From Porticoccus sp964608185 (GTDB lineage: Bacteria; Pseudomonadota; Gammaproteobacteria; Pseudomonadales; Porticoccaceae), in the NCBI GenBank assembly GCA_964608185.1, contig CAZSMR010000008.1, forward strand, positions 1 to 35,672: a DNA stretch of 35,672 nucleotides, written 5' to 3'. Under the pieces are notes generated by a model. It saw only the letters and a program-made list of their open reading frames with translations, did no database searches and was not told where the DNA came from. The position numbers and the translations under genes were made by a program. Positions 17,029 to 25,411 of this stretch are shown piece by piece; position 1 is the stretch's first letter, and the number at the start of each line of letters is the position of its first letter.

Positions 17029-18906
17029 ATGCTTCAAGATTTTCGTGACAACCTTAGTGGTGTAACAAAAGGCGTCTTAGTTTTTATTATCATAATTCCC
17101 TTCGCGCTTTTTGGTGTTGATGCGTTATTTGAAACTAGAGCCACTACTAAAGAGGTTGCCAACGTTAATGGTGATTCTATCTCTGAACTAAGCCTAAGAC
17201 AGGCTGTACTGGTTAGAAAACAACAAATTAAAAGTAAAGTTAAAGATATTGATCTATCACTTTTGAGTGATGAGGTTTTAAGACCAGCTGTTTTGAAGCG
17301 CCTAATCAGGCAAAAATTAGAAGAACAGACTGCCTCTAGTCTAGGAATGTCCATACCTAAAAAAACCATTGATGCTCTCCTAGTCGAGGTTCCTGAGTTT
17401 AAGCAAGACGGAAGATTTAATCCTGAGCTATACGATTTTGTGGTAAATCAGATGGGCTATACCCCGACCTCGCATTATAAAGCGATTTATTCTGATTTTT
17501 TAGCTCAACAATTTTTACAAGGTGTTGTCGCAACTGGTTTTTCGACACAAAAAGAACAAGAATTATTAGTTAAAATTTTAGATCAATCTCGAGATTACTA
17601 CTATCTAACCATACCTATCAGTAAACAAAAGGAGGTAATTCAGCCTTCCGCCGCAGATATTAAAATTTATTATGATAATAACGCCTCTCAATTTGTAACA
17701 GAAGAGCAAGTTTTAATAGAATATTTAGAGTTAAGGTCGTCAGACCTCGTAAAGAACCTAGATGTTGATTCTGATCTCATAGAAGAAAGTTACCAAGAGA
17801 TAGTTAATACTGCTAAAGCTGCCACAACCTATAATACTGCACACATTCTTTTGGATAAAAAGGATGATGGAAGTCACTTCATCAAAATGGCTTCAATTCA
17901 AGAAAAAATTAAAAATAATGAGGATTTTTCTTTATTAGCGACTGAATACTCAGATGATTTCGCTACATCAGACAAAGGTGGAGATCTTGGTTATGTTCGA
18001 CTGGGTGACATGCCATCAGAACTTGACCTAGCTCTTAAAGATCTTTCTGTAGGAGAAGTTTCTGAAATTGTTGAGACAAAAGCTGGTATTCATATCTTAA
18101 AGCTAATTGAAGAGAAGAAAGCTGATATACCGACAAGAGAGATATCTGAACCTATTATTCGCGAACAGCTTGCGTTGCAATTGGCTGAAGATTTAATGCC
18201 AGAAAAAATTGAAGAACTAAAAGAACTAGCTTACAACGCCACATCGTTGCAAAGTGTTTCAGATCTTATGGATTTGGATTTAAAAACTTCTGGCTCTTTT
18301 GGATTATCAGGTGGAGACGGTATAGCTTCAAACAAGAAGGTAATAGAAGCAGCTTTTAGTGCTTCAGTTATCAAAGACGGTTATGCAAGTGATATTATTG
18401 AGCTTTCAGACGACCATGTTTTAGTTTTATCTGTCCGAGAGAGGATTGCTTCTAAAACCCAACCATTTGAAGACGTAAAGTCTAAAATTAAAAAAATTAT
18501 TCAGCACGATTTGGCATCTGAACAAATTCTATCTTATGGTGCCGAACTTAAAAAACGCTTCAATGCTGGCGAAAGTATTGAGTCTATTGCTAAAGCTGAA
18601 AATATTCCATGGCAGGTTAAGTTTAATACCAAAATTAGTAGCCCTGGTGAAGAGACTGATCCGAAAAAACAGTTTATTTTTTCCATGGTGTTGTCGAAAG
18701 ATAAGCCTTCCGTTGACCATATCATAATGCCAAATGGCGATTATGTATTGTTAGTGTTGACTAAGGTTGCATACGGTGAATATGAGACTCTACGTCTTGC
18801 AGAGAAACAATCAATATCATATTCGAGGTCAACAGCTAGCGCTAGTCGTGATTATGGGGCTTATATAGCAATATTACTTGATGAAGCAGACGTTGTTTCA
18901 GATTAA
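17029..18906 (+). CDS. ppiD: PpiD-type periplasmic folding chaperone with parvulin domain
   Basis: This is an inner-membrane-anchored periplasmic chaperone near the Sec translocon that helps newly exported proteins fold. The protein has 625 residues (E. coli 623). A short cytoplasmic N-terminus ('MLQDFRDNLSGVTKG') precedes one membrane anchor at about 16-36. SurA-like helical segments come next, then a parvulin domain at about 260-365 ('AHILLDKKDDG', 'FATSDKGGDLGYVRLGDM', 'TKAGIHILKLIE'). AGAG precedes the ATG. The position after hupB matches Pseudomonas and E. coli. In E. coli the PpiD parvulin domain has little isomerase activity, so a mainly chaperone role is likely here. Confidence 0.93.
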   Translation: MLQDFRDNLSGVTKGVLVFIIIIPFALFGVDALFETRATTKEVANVNGDSISELSLRQAVLVRKQQIKSKVKDIDLSLLSDEVLRPAVLKRLIRQKLEEQTASSLGMSIPKKTIDALLVEVPEFKQDGRFNPELYDFVVNQMGYTPTSHYKAIYSDFLAQQFLQGVVATGFSTQKEQELLVKILDQSRDYYYLTIPISKQKEVIQPSAADIKIYYDNNASQFVTEEQVLIEYLELRSSDLVKNLDVDSDLIEESYQEIVNTAKAATTYNTAHILLDKKDDGSHFIKMASIQEKIKNNEDFSLLATEYSDDFATSDKGGDLGYVRLGDMPSELDLALKDLSVGEVSEIVETKAGIHILKLIEEKKADIPTREISEPIIREQLALQLAEDLMPEKIEELKELAYNATSLQSVSDLMDLDLKTSGSFGLSGGDGIASNKKVIEAAFSASVIKDGYASDIIELSDDHVLVLSVRERIASKTQPFEDVKSKIKKIIQHDLASEQILSYGAELKKRFNAGESIESIAKAENIPWQVKFNTKISSPGEETDPKKQFIFSMVLSKDKPSVDHIIMPNGDYVLLVLTKVAYGEYETLRLAEKQSISYSRSTASASRDYGAYIAILLDEADVVSD

Positions 18907-18923
18907 TATTAGTTTAGTATATC

Positions 18924-18970
18924 TCGCAATAAAGAAATTACCCTCGGCAAGAAAATGTATTTTATTGCGA
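18924..18970. repeat. 10-bp perfect inverted repeat upstream of lolC
   Basis: TCGCAATAAA (18924-18933) and TTTATTGCGA (18961-18970) are perfect reverse complements separated by 27 bases. The right arm ends 10 bases before the lolC ATG. The 11-mer TTTATTGCGAA at 18961 recurs at 22822, upstream of the DUF2062 gene. It could be an operator or an RNA structure; no T-run follows, so it is not a standard terminator. Confidence 0.6.
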
Positions 18971-18980
18971 ACTGTCTATT

Positions 18981-20225
18981 ATGAGACTCATGCTTTCTAT
19001 TATCATCGGTTGTCGCTACATCAGCAGTAAACGCAGTAGTCGTTATATATCGTTTGTTTCTTTAGTCTCTTTTGTTGCTATGTCTCTTGGAGTTATGGTT
19101 CTAATCGTCGTACTTTCTGTAATGAATGGCTTTGATCATGAAATAAAAAAAAGAATACTCAATATATTACCTCATGCCTCTATAGTTAGTGATGTTGGGA
19201 TAACTGACTGGAAGCTAATAGGGGACAATCTCCTGAAAATTAATGGCATAGAGAGTTATACTCCATTAGTTGAGGGCTATGGTTTATTGTCCTCATCTTC
19301 TCTAAGTCAGGGAGTTTTATTGCAAGGAATTTCTCCGTTATATGAAGATAATGTAAGCTCTATAAGCAAACATTTGATTAAGGGCGATATTGGTGATCTT
19401 AAATCTGGAGAATTTGGCATATTTGTTGGAAGTATCTTGGCAGACTCCCTTGATGTGTCATTCGGAGATTCAGTTATTTTATCATTGCCTGAGCTAAATA
19501 TTACGCCAATTGGCATCTTCCCGCGTTACAAACGTTTTTATATAAAGGGAATTTATCAAGTTGGAGCACAGGTTGATAATGGTTTAGCATTTATTCATTA
19601 CGAAGATGCCCAAAAACTATTCCAACTTGGTAAGGGTGTTAGCGGGGTTAAATTAAAAGTAAAAGATCCACTTGGAGTTGAGAGCCTAGTCCCATATATT
19701 AAGTCAAGTATTGGCCCATCGTTCAATATAAAAACGTGGGCTTCTGAAATGACTAGCCTGTTTAATGCTATAAAAATGGAAAAACGAATCGTTGCCCTAA
19801 TGTTATCCGTTATTATAGCTATAGCTGGATTTAACATCATTGCTTGTCTTGTATTGATGGTCAGTAATAAAAGGCGTGATATTGCTGTATTGAGAACACT
19901 TGGGGCAAAAGCAAGCATGATTGCTACCATATTTATGATCCAAGGTTTTGTGTTGGGAGTTTTAGGGATTATAACGGGAAGTATCCTAGGATGTTTTCTT
20001 GCGTTAAATATTGGAGAAATTATTAGCTGGATAGAACTGAAGTCTGGACTACATATTTTCGATCCAAGTGTTTTTTTTATTGTTAAGATTCCGTCTGTAT
20101 TATTATTAGAAGATGTGCTCATAATATGTTTTTTTAGCCTTTTACTGAGTATTATCGCTTCGATTTATCCAGCATATCAGGCATCTAAAATTTCTCCTGC
20201 TGAGGCGCTTCGTTATGATAAATGA
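18981..20225 (+). CDS. lolC: lipoprotein-releasing ABC transporter permease LolC
   Basis: With LolD and LolE, this permease extracts outer-membrane lipoproteins from the inner membrane and hands them to LolA. The protein has 414 residues. It has an N-terminal membrane segment at about 25-50, a large periplasmic domain (about 50-265) and three C-terminal membrane segments in the MacB/FtsX arrangement, ending 'ASKISPAEALRYDK'. The periplasmic loop 'TPIGIFPRYKRF' resembles the LolA-binding hook of E. coli LolC, which LolE lacks, so I assign this copy as LolC. No Shine-Dalgarno is clear; an ATG three codons later is also possible. The stop overlaps lolD by 11 bases. Confidence 0.9.
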   Translation: MRLMLSIIIGCRYISSKRSSRYISFVSLVSFVAMSLGVMVLIVVLSVMNGFDHEIKKRILNILPHASIVSDVGITDWKLIGDNLLKINGIESYTPLVEGYGLLSSSSLSQGVLLQGISPLYEDNVSSISKHLIKGDIGDLKSGEFGIFVGSILADSLDVSFGDSVILSLPELNITPIGIFPRYKRFYIKGIYQVGAQVDNGLAFIHYEDAQKLFQLGKGVSGVKLKVKDPLGVESLVPYIKSSIGPSFNIKTWASEMTSLFNAIKMEKRIVALMLSVIIAIAGFNIIACLVLMVSNKRRDIAVLRTLGAKASMIATIFMIQGFVLGVLGIITGSILGCFLALNIGEIISWIELKSGLHIFDPSVFFIVKIPSVLLLEDVLIICFFSLLLSIIASIYPAYQASKISPAEALRYDK

Positions 20226-20943
20226 CCCTAAAATGGTTTTGCGGTGTGAAAATTTATCTAAATTTTATATTGAAAGAGATGCCAAGATTCAAGTATTAGA
20301 TAGTATTTCATTAGAAGTTTCTGTCGGTGAAAAAATTGCCATTATTGGGTCTTCTGGAAGCGGAAAGACAACACTACTTAATTTATTAGGAGGAATAGAT
20401 AATCCATCCACAGGCTTTGTTGAAGTGGTTAGCTCAAAATGGAGTGATATGTCAGAAAATCAAAGAGCCTCTTGGCGTAATAGGCACCTAGGTTTTGTAT
20501 ATCAATTCCACCATTTACTAGGAGAATTTACCTCTATAGAGAATGTAGCTATGCCTCTATTGATTAAGGGGATCTCGATATCTCAGGCAAAAATAATGTC
20601 TAAAGAAATTCTATCACAAGTAGGGTTAATTGACCGATGTGACCACAGGCCCTCATCTCTTTCTGGAGGAGAAAGACAGAGAGTCGCAATAGCGAGGGCA
20701 TTAGTTTCTCACCCAGCATGTGTTTTAATGGATGAACCTACAGGAAATCTTGATTATTTTTCTTCTGAAGCTGTTCTCGATACAATTTCATACTTAAATA
20801 TCGAGTTTGATGTCAGCTTTATTCTCGTCACGCATGATACTAACGTAGCCTCAAAAATGGATCGTATTTTATCGTTAAAGCATGGAGATTTAAAAGCATA
20901 TGATCTATCTGAAAAAATAATACGGCCACCCATCAATGCTTAA
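20215..20943 (+). CDS. lolD: lipoprotein-releasing ABC transporter ATPase LolD
   Basis: This is the cytoplasmic ATPase that powers lipoprotein release by LolCDE. The protein has 242 residues (E. coli 233). Walker A is 'GSSGSGKTT', the ABC signature 'LSGGERQRVAIARAL' and Walker B 'CVLMDEPTGNLD', with the switch histidine in 'LVTHD'. The ATG at 20215 lies inside the end of lolC (11-base overlap) with GAGG 9 bases upstream. A second in-frame ATG at 20233 begins nearer the usual LolD N-terminus. Its 3' end overlaps lolE by 8 bases, so the three genes are translationally coupled. Confidence 0.95.
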   Translation: MINDPKMVLRCENLSKFYIERDAKIQVLDSISLEVSVGEKIAIIGSSGSGKTTLLNLLGGIDNPSTGFVEVVSSKWSDMSENQRASWRNRHLGFVYQFHHLLGEFTSIENVAMPLLIKGISISQAKIMSKEILSQVGLIDRCDHRPSSLSGGERQRVAIARALVSHPACVLMDEPTGNLDYFSSEAVLDTISYLNIEFDVSFILVTHDTNVASKMDRILSLKHGDLKAYDLSEKIIRPPINA

Positions 20944-22171
20944 CTCATTTCCTTTTTTCGTTGGGTACAGATATTTTAGGTCAGGAAGTTCTAGTAACCT
21001 CGTCTCTTTTATCTCCTTTATGGCTATTCTAGGTTTAGCATTAGGAGTTGCATTACTTATTTTAGTTATGTCAATTATGAATGGTTTTGAGAGCGAGATG
21101 GAGACCAAGATACTTGGTTCTGTGCCTCATATACAAATAGGTAAAAAAAATGGGGTCGAAGATCTTCCAAAATTAATTAATTTAGTTAATGCTGATGAGA
21201 ATGTTCATGCGGTCATGTCATTTTCTAAAACGGATGGCATGCTATTAAATAGTGGCGTTTCACTACCAATAGAATTGCTAGGTATAGACTTAATAAATAG
21301 CAATGAATTTGTAGGAAACTTTCTTACTAAAGATCTTCTTTCCTCGCTCAAGAAAAACGGTAAAGACTTTCTATTAGCTAAGGGAGTTGCAGAAAAGTTA
21401 TCAGTTCAGAGTGGCGATACAGTCGCACTAATAGTTCCTCAGTTCGAGTCTTTCAATCATACAGAATTTTCACCAAAAATTTTCTCTTTTAAGGTGGGAG
21501 GAATTTTCATAACTCATACTGCTCTTGATCAGAAGCTTGTTCTTGGAAGCTTACCATCAGTTAATAAGATAGTTGGATCATTCGATGCACAGGGCATACA
21601 AGTTAAATTAAATGATATTTTTAGTGCAAGAGAAACAGGCTTCAGGCTAGTTAGTAAGTTGCCAATAAGTTACTATTTTTCTGATTGGATCCAAACACAT
21701 GGAAATCTTTATCAAGCTATAAAAATGTCACGAAAAATGATTATATTGCTTGTCCTATTTATTATCATCATTGCTGTCTTTAATGTAGTTTCTATGCTGA
21801 TGATGGTGGTGATAGACAAGCGCTCTGACATTTCAGTGTTTAGAACTCAAGGTGCAAGAAATTCTGACATTATTTTAATTTTTTTAACACAAGGGTTCTT
21901 AATTGGAGTTGTAGGCTCACTTATTGGCGCTATAATTGGCATTTTGAGTTCTTTAAACGCACCAGTTGTGATAAACAAAATAGAGTCATTCTTTGAGTTT
22001 AACTTTCTTAATTCTAAGGTTTACCCTATAGATTATTTGCCCTCTCAGCTGTTTTGGGGTGATGTAGTCTTAGTGGTCTTGGTGGCAATAGTTTTAAATT
22101 TAGTAGTCACTATTTACCCTTCTTTAAAAGCAGCTAAAGTTAATCCAGCTAAAGAGCTAAAATACGAATAA
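20936..22171 (+). CDS. lolE: lipoprotein-releasing ABC transporter permease LolE
   Basis: This is the second permease of LolCDE, 411 residues, with the same fold as LolC: an N-terminal membrane segment ('SFISFMAILGLALGVALLIL'), a periplasmic domain and three C-terminal membrane segments, ending 'AAKVNPAKELKYE'. Where LolC carries its hook, this protein has a different loop ('FESFNHTEFSPK'), which supports LolE by elimination. It starts inside the lolD stop region with no Shine-Dalgarno, consistent with coupling. The stop at 22171 is 17 bases from the stop of the convergent DUF2062 gene, with no hairpin between them. Confidence 0.9.
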   Translation: MLNSFPFFVGYRYFRSGSSSNLVSFISFMAILGLALGVALLILVMSIMNGFESEMETKILGSVPHIQIGKKNGVEDLPKLINLVNADENVHAVMSFSKTDGMLLNSGVSLPIELLGIDLINSNEFVGNFLTKDLLSSLKKNGKDFLLAKGVAEKLSVQSGDTVALIVPQFESFNHTEFSPKIFSFKVGGIFITHTALDQKLVLGSLPSVNKIVGSFDAQGIQVKLNDIFSARETGFRLVSKLPISYYFSDWIQTHGNLYQAIKMSRKMIILLVLFIIIIAVFNVVSMLMMVVIDKRSDISVFRTQGARNSDIILIFLTQGFLIGVVGSLIGAIIGILSSLNAPVVINKIESFFEFNFLNSKVYPIDYLPSQLFWGDVVLVVLVAIVLNLVVTIYPSLKAAKVNPAKELKYE

Positions 22172-22188
22172 GTAGATTATTTTGGTTA

Positions 22189-22785
22189 TTAGTTTTTTTT
22201 GATATCAATAGTCTTCTGTTTTTCCCGACGTTCCTCCCAGTTTCTAAGTACCTTCCATTTCCACAACTGACTTATAGTTATATAACTCAAGCTACCGAAA
22301 ATTATTCCAGTTATAAGGCTGCCAATCAAAAGAGGAAGCCATATTAGATTTCCTTGAGATATAACCCAATCCCAAGATGGCTCAATAGTAAAAGTAATGA
22401 ATTCCAACCCAAGTAATAATACACCTATGCTATATGTAAAAATAAATAATGGTGCTATTGTCAATGGATTGCTTATCCAGACAAGCGCCAAAGCAACAGG
22501 TAAATTTGATCTAAAGAGAAAAGCAAGAAATGCGGCGACAATCATTTGTCCAGGTATAGGCAGAAACGCAACAAAAATTCCTACAAAAAAAGCACTAGAA
22601 ATAGAAGCTCTGTTTATATGAAATAAGTTTGGATTAGAAAATACAGGCCCCATGAATTTGATGGCTCGACTATTTTTTATTTTATTAGAAGCTGGAAGCC
22701 AGCGACCCAAGATTTTTTTTGGCATATTTTGGATGTAATTCGTATAAAAGTGATATAACCCTAGATTATGACTATTTTTAGCCAT
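22189..22785 (-). CDS. DUF2062 family inner-membrane protein
   Basis: The function of this family is unknown. The protein has 198 residues and recognisable DUF2062 features: 'RASISSAFFVGIFVAFLPIPGQM', then 'NLPVALALVWISNPLTIAPLF', with about three membrane segments and a basic C-terminal tail rich in K, E and R. I chose the ATG at 22785 because AGGT lies about 9 bases upstream. A GTG at 22791 and an ATG at 22725 are also in frame. The last would start 'MPKKILGRWLP', which is where I remember many homologues beginning. From memory the family also neighbours lolCDE in Pseudomonas, so the pairing may be more than chance. Confidence 0.8.
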   Translation of the reverse strand: MAKNSHNLGLYHFYTNYIQNMPKKILGRWLPASNKIKNSRAIKFMGPVFSNPNLFHINRASISSAFFVGIFVAFLPIPGQMIVAAFLAFLFRSNLPVALALVWISNPLTIAPLFIFTYSIGVLLLGLEFITFTIEPSWDWVISQGNLIWLPLLIGSLITGIIFGSLSYITISQLWKWKVLRNWEERREKQKTIDIKKN

Positions 22786-22881
22786 CCACACTACCTATTG
22801 CAAAAATTTTTTTATAAGTCGTTTATTGCGAAGGAGTATGATACATAATTTGAATCTAATTTAGTTTTTTTTCAAGTATCG

Positions 22882-22924
22882 AAGCTCCTTTTAGTCTTTT
22901 GTCTTCTTCAAGGAGAGCTTTTTT
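22882..22924 (+). promoter_or_regulatory. hairpin plus T-run in the ccmA leader (attenuator or terminator candidate)
   Basis: AAGCTCCTT (22882-22890) can pair with AAGGAGAGCTT (22910-22920) with a two-base bulge. The stem runs directly into six Ts (22919-22924). No plus-strand gene ends nearby. The structure could therefore stop read-through from the lol operon over the antisense DUF2062 gene, or attenuate the ccm operon. Confidence 0.45.
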
Positions 22925-22964
22925 GGCATAATAATCACTTAACTATTAGCCGGACTATTATTCT

Positions 22965-23630
22965 TTGCCTAACACAGCAAATTTTTTGAATAATTCATCT
23001 TTTTCAAAGATTCTTATTTTGGAGGATCTTTCATTTCAGCGTAATGAAAATTTTTTGTTTTCAAATATAAATGTGTCTCTTAACTCAGGAGAAATTCTTC
23101 AAATACTGGGCCACAACGGATCTGGTAAAACTACATTACTTAGATTAATTGTGTCAGCCTTAAACTTAGAGTTGGGAAAAATCCTTTGGCAGGGAAAAAA
23201 TGTCAAAAATATTCGTGAAAGCTATCTTGAAAATTTATTATTCCTTGGCCACAAGCCAGGCCTAAAAGGGCTATTATCAGCTGAGGAAAATTTAACTTGG
23301 TGGCGTAGTTTAAATAAAACTAATCCAATAACTAATTCTGCTGCGTTCAAGCATGTTGGCTTAAATAGTAACAAGGACGAACCTTGCTGCTATTTGTCAG
23401 CAGGCCAATTAAGACGTGCTGCGCTAGCAAGACTTTATGTTTCTAATGCAAAATTATGGGTTCTTGATGAGCCATTCGCTTCTATTGATAAGCAATTTTC
23501 CATTGAACTTAAAGCCTTGCTCATTAGTCATTTAGATAATGGAGGCATAGTACTTTTATCGACGCACCAAAACTTAGAAATTAAAAATATGAAATATATT
23601 TCATTGCCTTATCCTGACAAGGTTTGCTGA
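22965..23630 (+). CDS. ccmA: heme exporter ATPase CcmA (cytochrome c maturation)
   Basis: This is the ATPase of CcmAB; ATP hydrolysis is needed to release holo-CcmE from CcmCD. The predicted protein has 221 residues. Walker A is 'GHNGSGKTTLLRL', the signature 'LSAGQLRRAALARL' and Walker B 'LWVLDEPFASID'. The start is uncertain: there is no in-frame ATG between a stop at 22947 and the ABC core. A TTG at 22965 gives 221 aa. A TTG at 23019 gives 203 aa and lines up with the usual CcmA N-terminus (L-E-x-x-x-L/F). Neither has a good Shine-Dalgarno. The gene ends in a TGATG overlap with ccmB and heads the ccm operon. Confidence 0.9.
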   Translation: MPNTANFLNNSSFSKILILEDLSFQRNENFLFSNINVSLNSGEILQILGHNGSGKTTLLRLIVSALNLELGKILWQGKNVKNIRESYLENLLFLGHKPGLKGLLSAEENLTWWRSLNKTNPITNSAAFKHVGLNSNKDEPCCYLSAGQLRRAALARLYVSNAKLWVLDEPFASIDKQFSIELKALLISHLDNGGIVLLSTHQNLEIKNMKYISLPYPDKVC

Positions 23631-24304
23631 TGAGCAATGTAGGATTTTTAGCAATTCTGAGGCGTGATCTCTTGTTAGCAATTCGTTATCGAGGGGATCT
23701 TGCTAACCCTTTGATTTTCTTTTTTGTAGTTATAGCCCTAATTCCTCTTGGCTTGACTCCAGAGTCAAGAGAATTGAGTGAAATTGCTTCAGGCATGTTA
23801 TGGATAATGGCGTTACTAGCCTCATTGCTGTCCTTAGATGGGCTATTTAAGGATGACTTTAATGATGGAACTTTAGAGCAAATTATTATTTTACCGCAGC
23901 CACTATATTTTATGATTTTAGCAAAAATAATTGTTCATTGGATGGTTACCGGTTTACCATTATCACTATTAGCTCCTATTTTAGGTATGATGTTGTCACT
24001 TCCAGAGTCCGGCTATCTACCATTAACATTTAGTCTTCTAATAGGAACTGCGACTCTAAGTTTACTGGGTTCTATAGGAGCCGCGTTGACATTACCACTT
24101 AATAGGGAGGGCCTGTTGTTACCTCTTATTATTATGCCTTTTTATATGCCAGTATTAATTTTTGGGTCTAGCACAGTTGAGCTGGCAATAGATGGTTTTT
24201 CCATCATGAGTCCACTTGCAATAATGGGATCTTTTTTAGCTTTATCGCTTCTCATTTCTCCTTATGTCACTGCATGTGCATTAAGACTAAGTGTCCAAGG
24301 ATAA
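23630..24304 (+). CDS. ccmB: heme exporter permease CcmB
   Basis: This is the membrane subunit of the CcmAB complex, which with CcmC and CcmD acts in the holo-CcmE release step of System I cytochrome c biogenesis. The protein has 224 residues (E. coli 220). It has six membrane segments and an N-terminal 'LAILRRDLLLAIRYRGDLANPLIFF' typical of the family, with 'FKDDFNDGTLEQIIILPQP' after the second helix. The ATG at 23630 overlaps the ccmA stop (TGATG), so translation is coupled. In-frame TTG and CTG codons just upstream are less likely starts. ccmC begins 17 bases after the stop. Confidence 0.95.
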   Translation: MSNVGFLAILRRDLLLAIRYRGDLANPLIFFFVVIALIPLGLTPESRELSEIASGMLWIMALLASLLSLDGLFKDDFNDGTLEQIIILPQPLYFMILAKIIVHWMVTGLPLSLLAPILGMMLSLPESGYLPLTFSLLIGTATLSLLGSIGAALTLPLNREGLLLPLIIMPFYMPVLIFGSSTVELAIDGFSIMSPLAIMGSFLALSLLISPYVTACALRLSVQG

Positions 24305-24320
24305 GGTTTTTTAATATCAA

Positions 24321-25094
24321 ATGAAGAAATTAATTAAAAATATATACCAGTGGTTTCATCGACTAGCATCCCCTCGTTGGTTCTACCACGTTAGTGGAAA
24401 ATGGTTACCTTGGCTGTGTGTTTTGACACTAATTTTCGTTTCTATCGGTCTAGTTTGGGGTCTCGGTTTTGCTCCTCAAGATTCTAAGCAAGGAAATAGT
24501 TTTCGTATTATATATATCCATGTTCCGTCGTCTTTTTTAGCTTTAGTTGGTTACTATATAATGGCTACAGCAGGTGCAATTGCTATTATATGGAAAATAA
24601 AAATTGCAGATATAGTGATGAAGTCGGCGGCTCCAATAGGCGCATCGCTTACTTTTATCGCTCTTTTTACAGGAGCTGTATGGGGAAAACCCACTTGGGG
24701 AACTTATTGGATATGGGACGCACGTATTACCTCTATGCTAATTTTATTTTTTTTATATCTAGGAGTAATAGTTCTTCAAAAAGCGTATGCAGTGCAGGGT
24801 TTATCCAACAGGGCTGCTCCTTTGTTAGCCTTAGTCGGTACTGTGAACATACCTATTATTTATAAATCAGTAGATTGGTGGTACACCTTACATCAGCCAG
24901 CTACTATTAAATTTACCGAAGCACCTTCTATGCATCCTGATATGTTTCAGCCGTTACTGGTAATAATTATCGGCTTCTACTTTTTCTACATATCTGCTCT
25001 CATTATTAGTATGCGTGCTGAAATACTTTATAGGGAACGTCGAACTAGCTGGGTAAAACAGTTAGCTTTTAATGCTAGAAATAGGGATTCTTAG
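24321..25094 (+). CDS. ccmC: heme handling protein CcmC
   Basis: Presents heme at the periplasmic face and promotes its covalent attachment to CcmE. The protein has 257 residues with six membrane segments. The WWD heme domain is at 121-133 ('WGKPTWGTYWIWD'). Two periplasmic histidines expected to bind heme iron are visible: H67 ('IYIHVPSSF') and H191 ('WWYTLHQPA'), corresponding to H60 and H184 in E. coli. The N-terminal extension before the first helix is about seven residues longer than in E. coli. It is followed by ccmD after 60 bases. Confidence 0.97.
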   Translation: MKKLIKNIYQWFHRLASPRWFYHVSGKWLPWLCVLTLIFVSIGLVWGLGFAPQDSKQGNSFRIIYIHVPSSFLALVGYYIMATAGAIAIIWKIKIADIVMKSAAPIGASLTFIALFTGAVWGKPTWGTYWIWDARITSMLILFFLYLGVIVLQKAYAVQGLSNRAAPLLALVGTVNIPIIYKSVDWWYTLHQPATIKFTEAPSMHPDMFQPLLVIIIGFYFFYISALIISMRAEILYRERRTSWVKQLAFNARNRDS

Positions 25095-25154
25095 CTCATT
25101 TGTATTTGGACGCAATTTTAGTTTTTAATAAAATTTTATTTTCAGGTGGTAATA

Positions 25155-25334
25155 ATGTTTCAATTTGATAGTTTCAGTGATTTTATTCACATGGGAGGCC
25201 ATGGTCAATATGTTTGGATCGCTTACTTTGCGTCACTTGGTATAATGGCTTGGTTATTTTTTTCACCCTTATTGCGTAAGAAAAATATAATAAAAAAAAT
25301 AAATAAACAAAATCATTGTGATCCCATCAAATGA
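25155..25334 (+). CDS. ccmD: small membrane protein CcmD
   Basis: This 59-residue protein stabilises the CcmC-CcmE complex and is needed to release holo-CcmE. One membrane segment ('YVWIAYFASLGIMAWLFF') is preceded by 'FIHMGGHGQ', which matches the usual CcmD pattern of a Gly/His-rich N-terminus followed by 'YVW..Y'. The C-terminus is very basic (KK, KK, K). The ATG at 25155 has CAGGTGG at 25143-25149; a GTG at 25146 would overlap that Shine-Dalgarno. Confidence 0.93.
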   Translation: MFQFDSFSDFIHMGGHGQYVWIAYFASLGIMAWLFFSPLLRKKNIIKKINKQNHCDPIK

Positions 25335-25411
25335 ATATAAATCTTACGCTTAACTATTTTTTTATCAGGCTATAAGTTGATAATATTTAGATTTTTCTCT
25401 AAGAGGAAATC

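Noticed and set aside
19598..20122. Open frame of about 174 codons on the minus strand
   Set aside because: It lies wholly antisense to lolC, shows no family pattern and has no Shine-Dalgarno. Its composition is that of a mirrored membrane-protein gene.
22838..22864. Eight-codon leader-peptide-like ORF (ATG ... TAG) after AAGGAG, upstream of the ccmA hairpin
   Set aside because: The Shine-Dalgarno is only one base from the ATG, which is too close to work, and the codons show no run of a single amino acid as in known attenuators.
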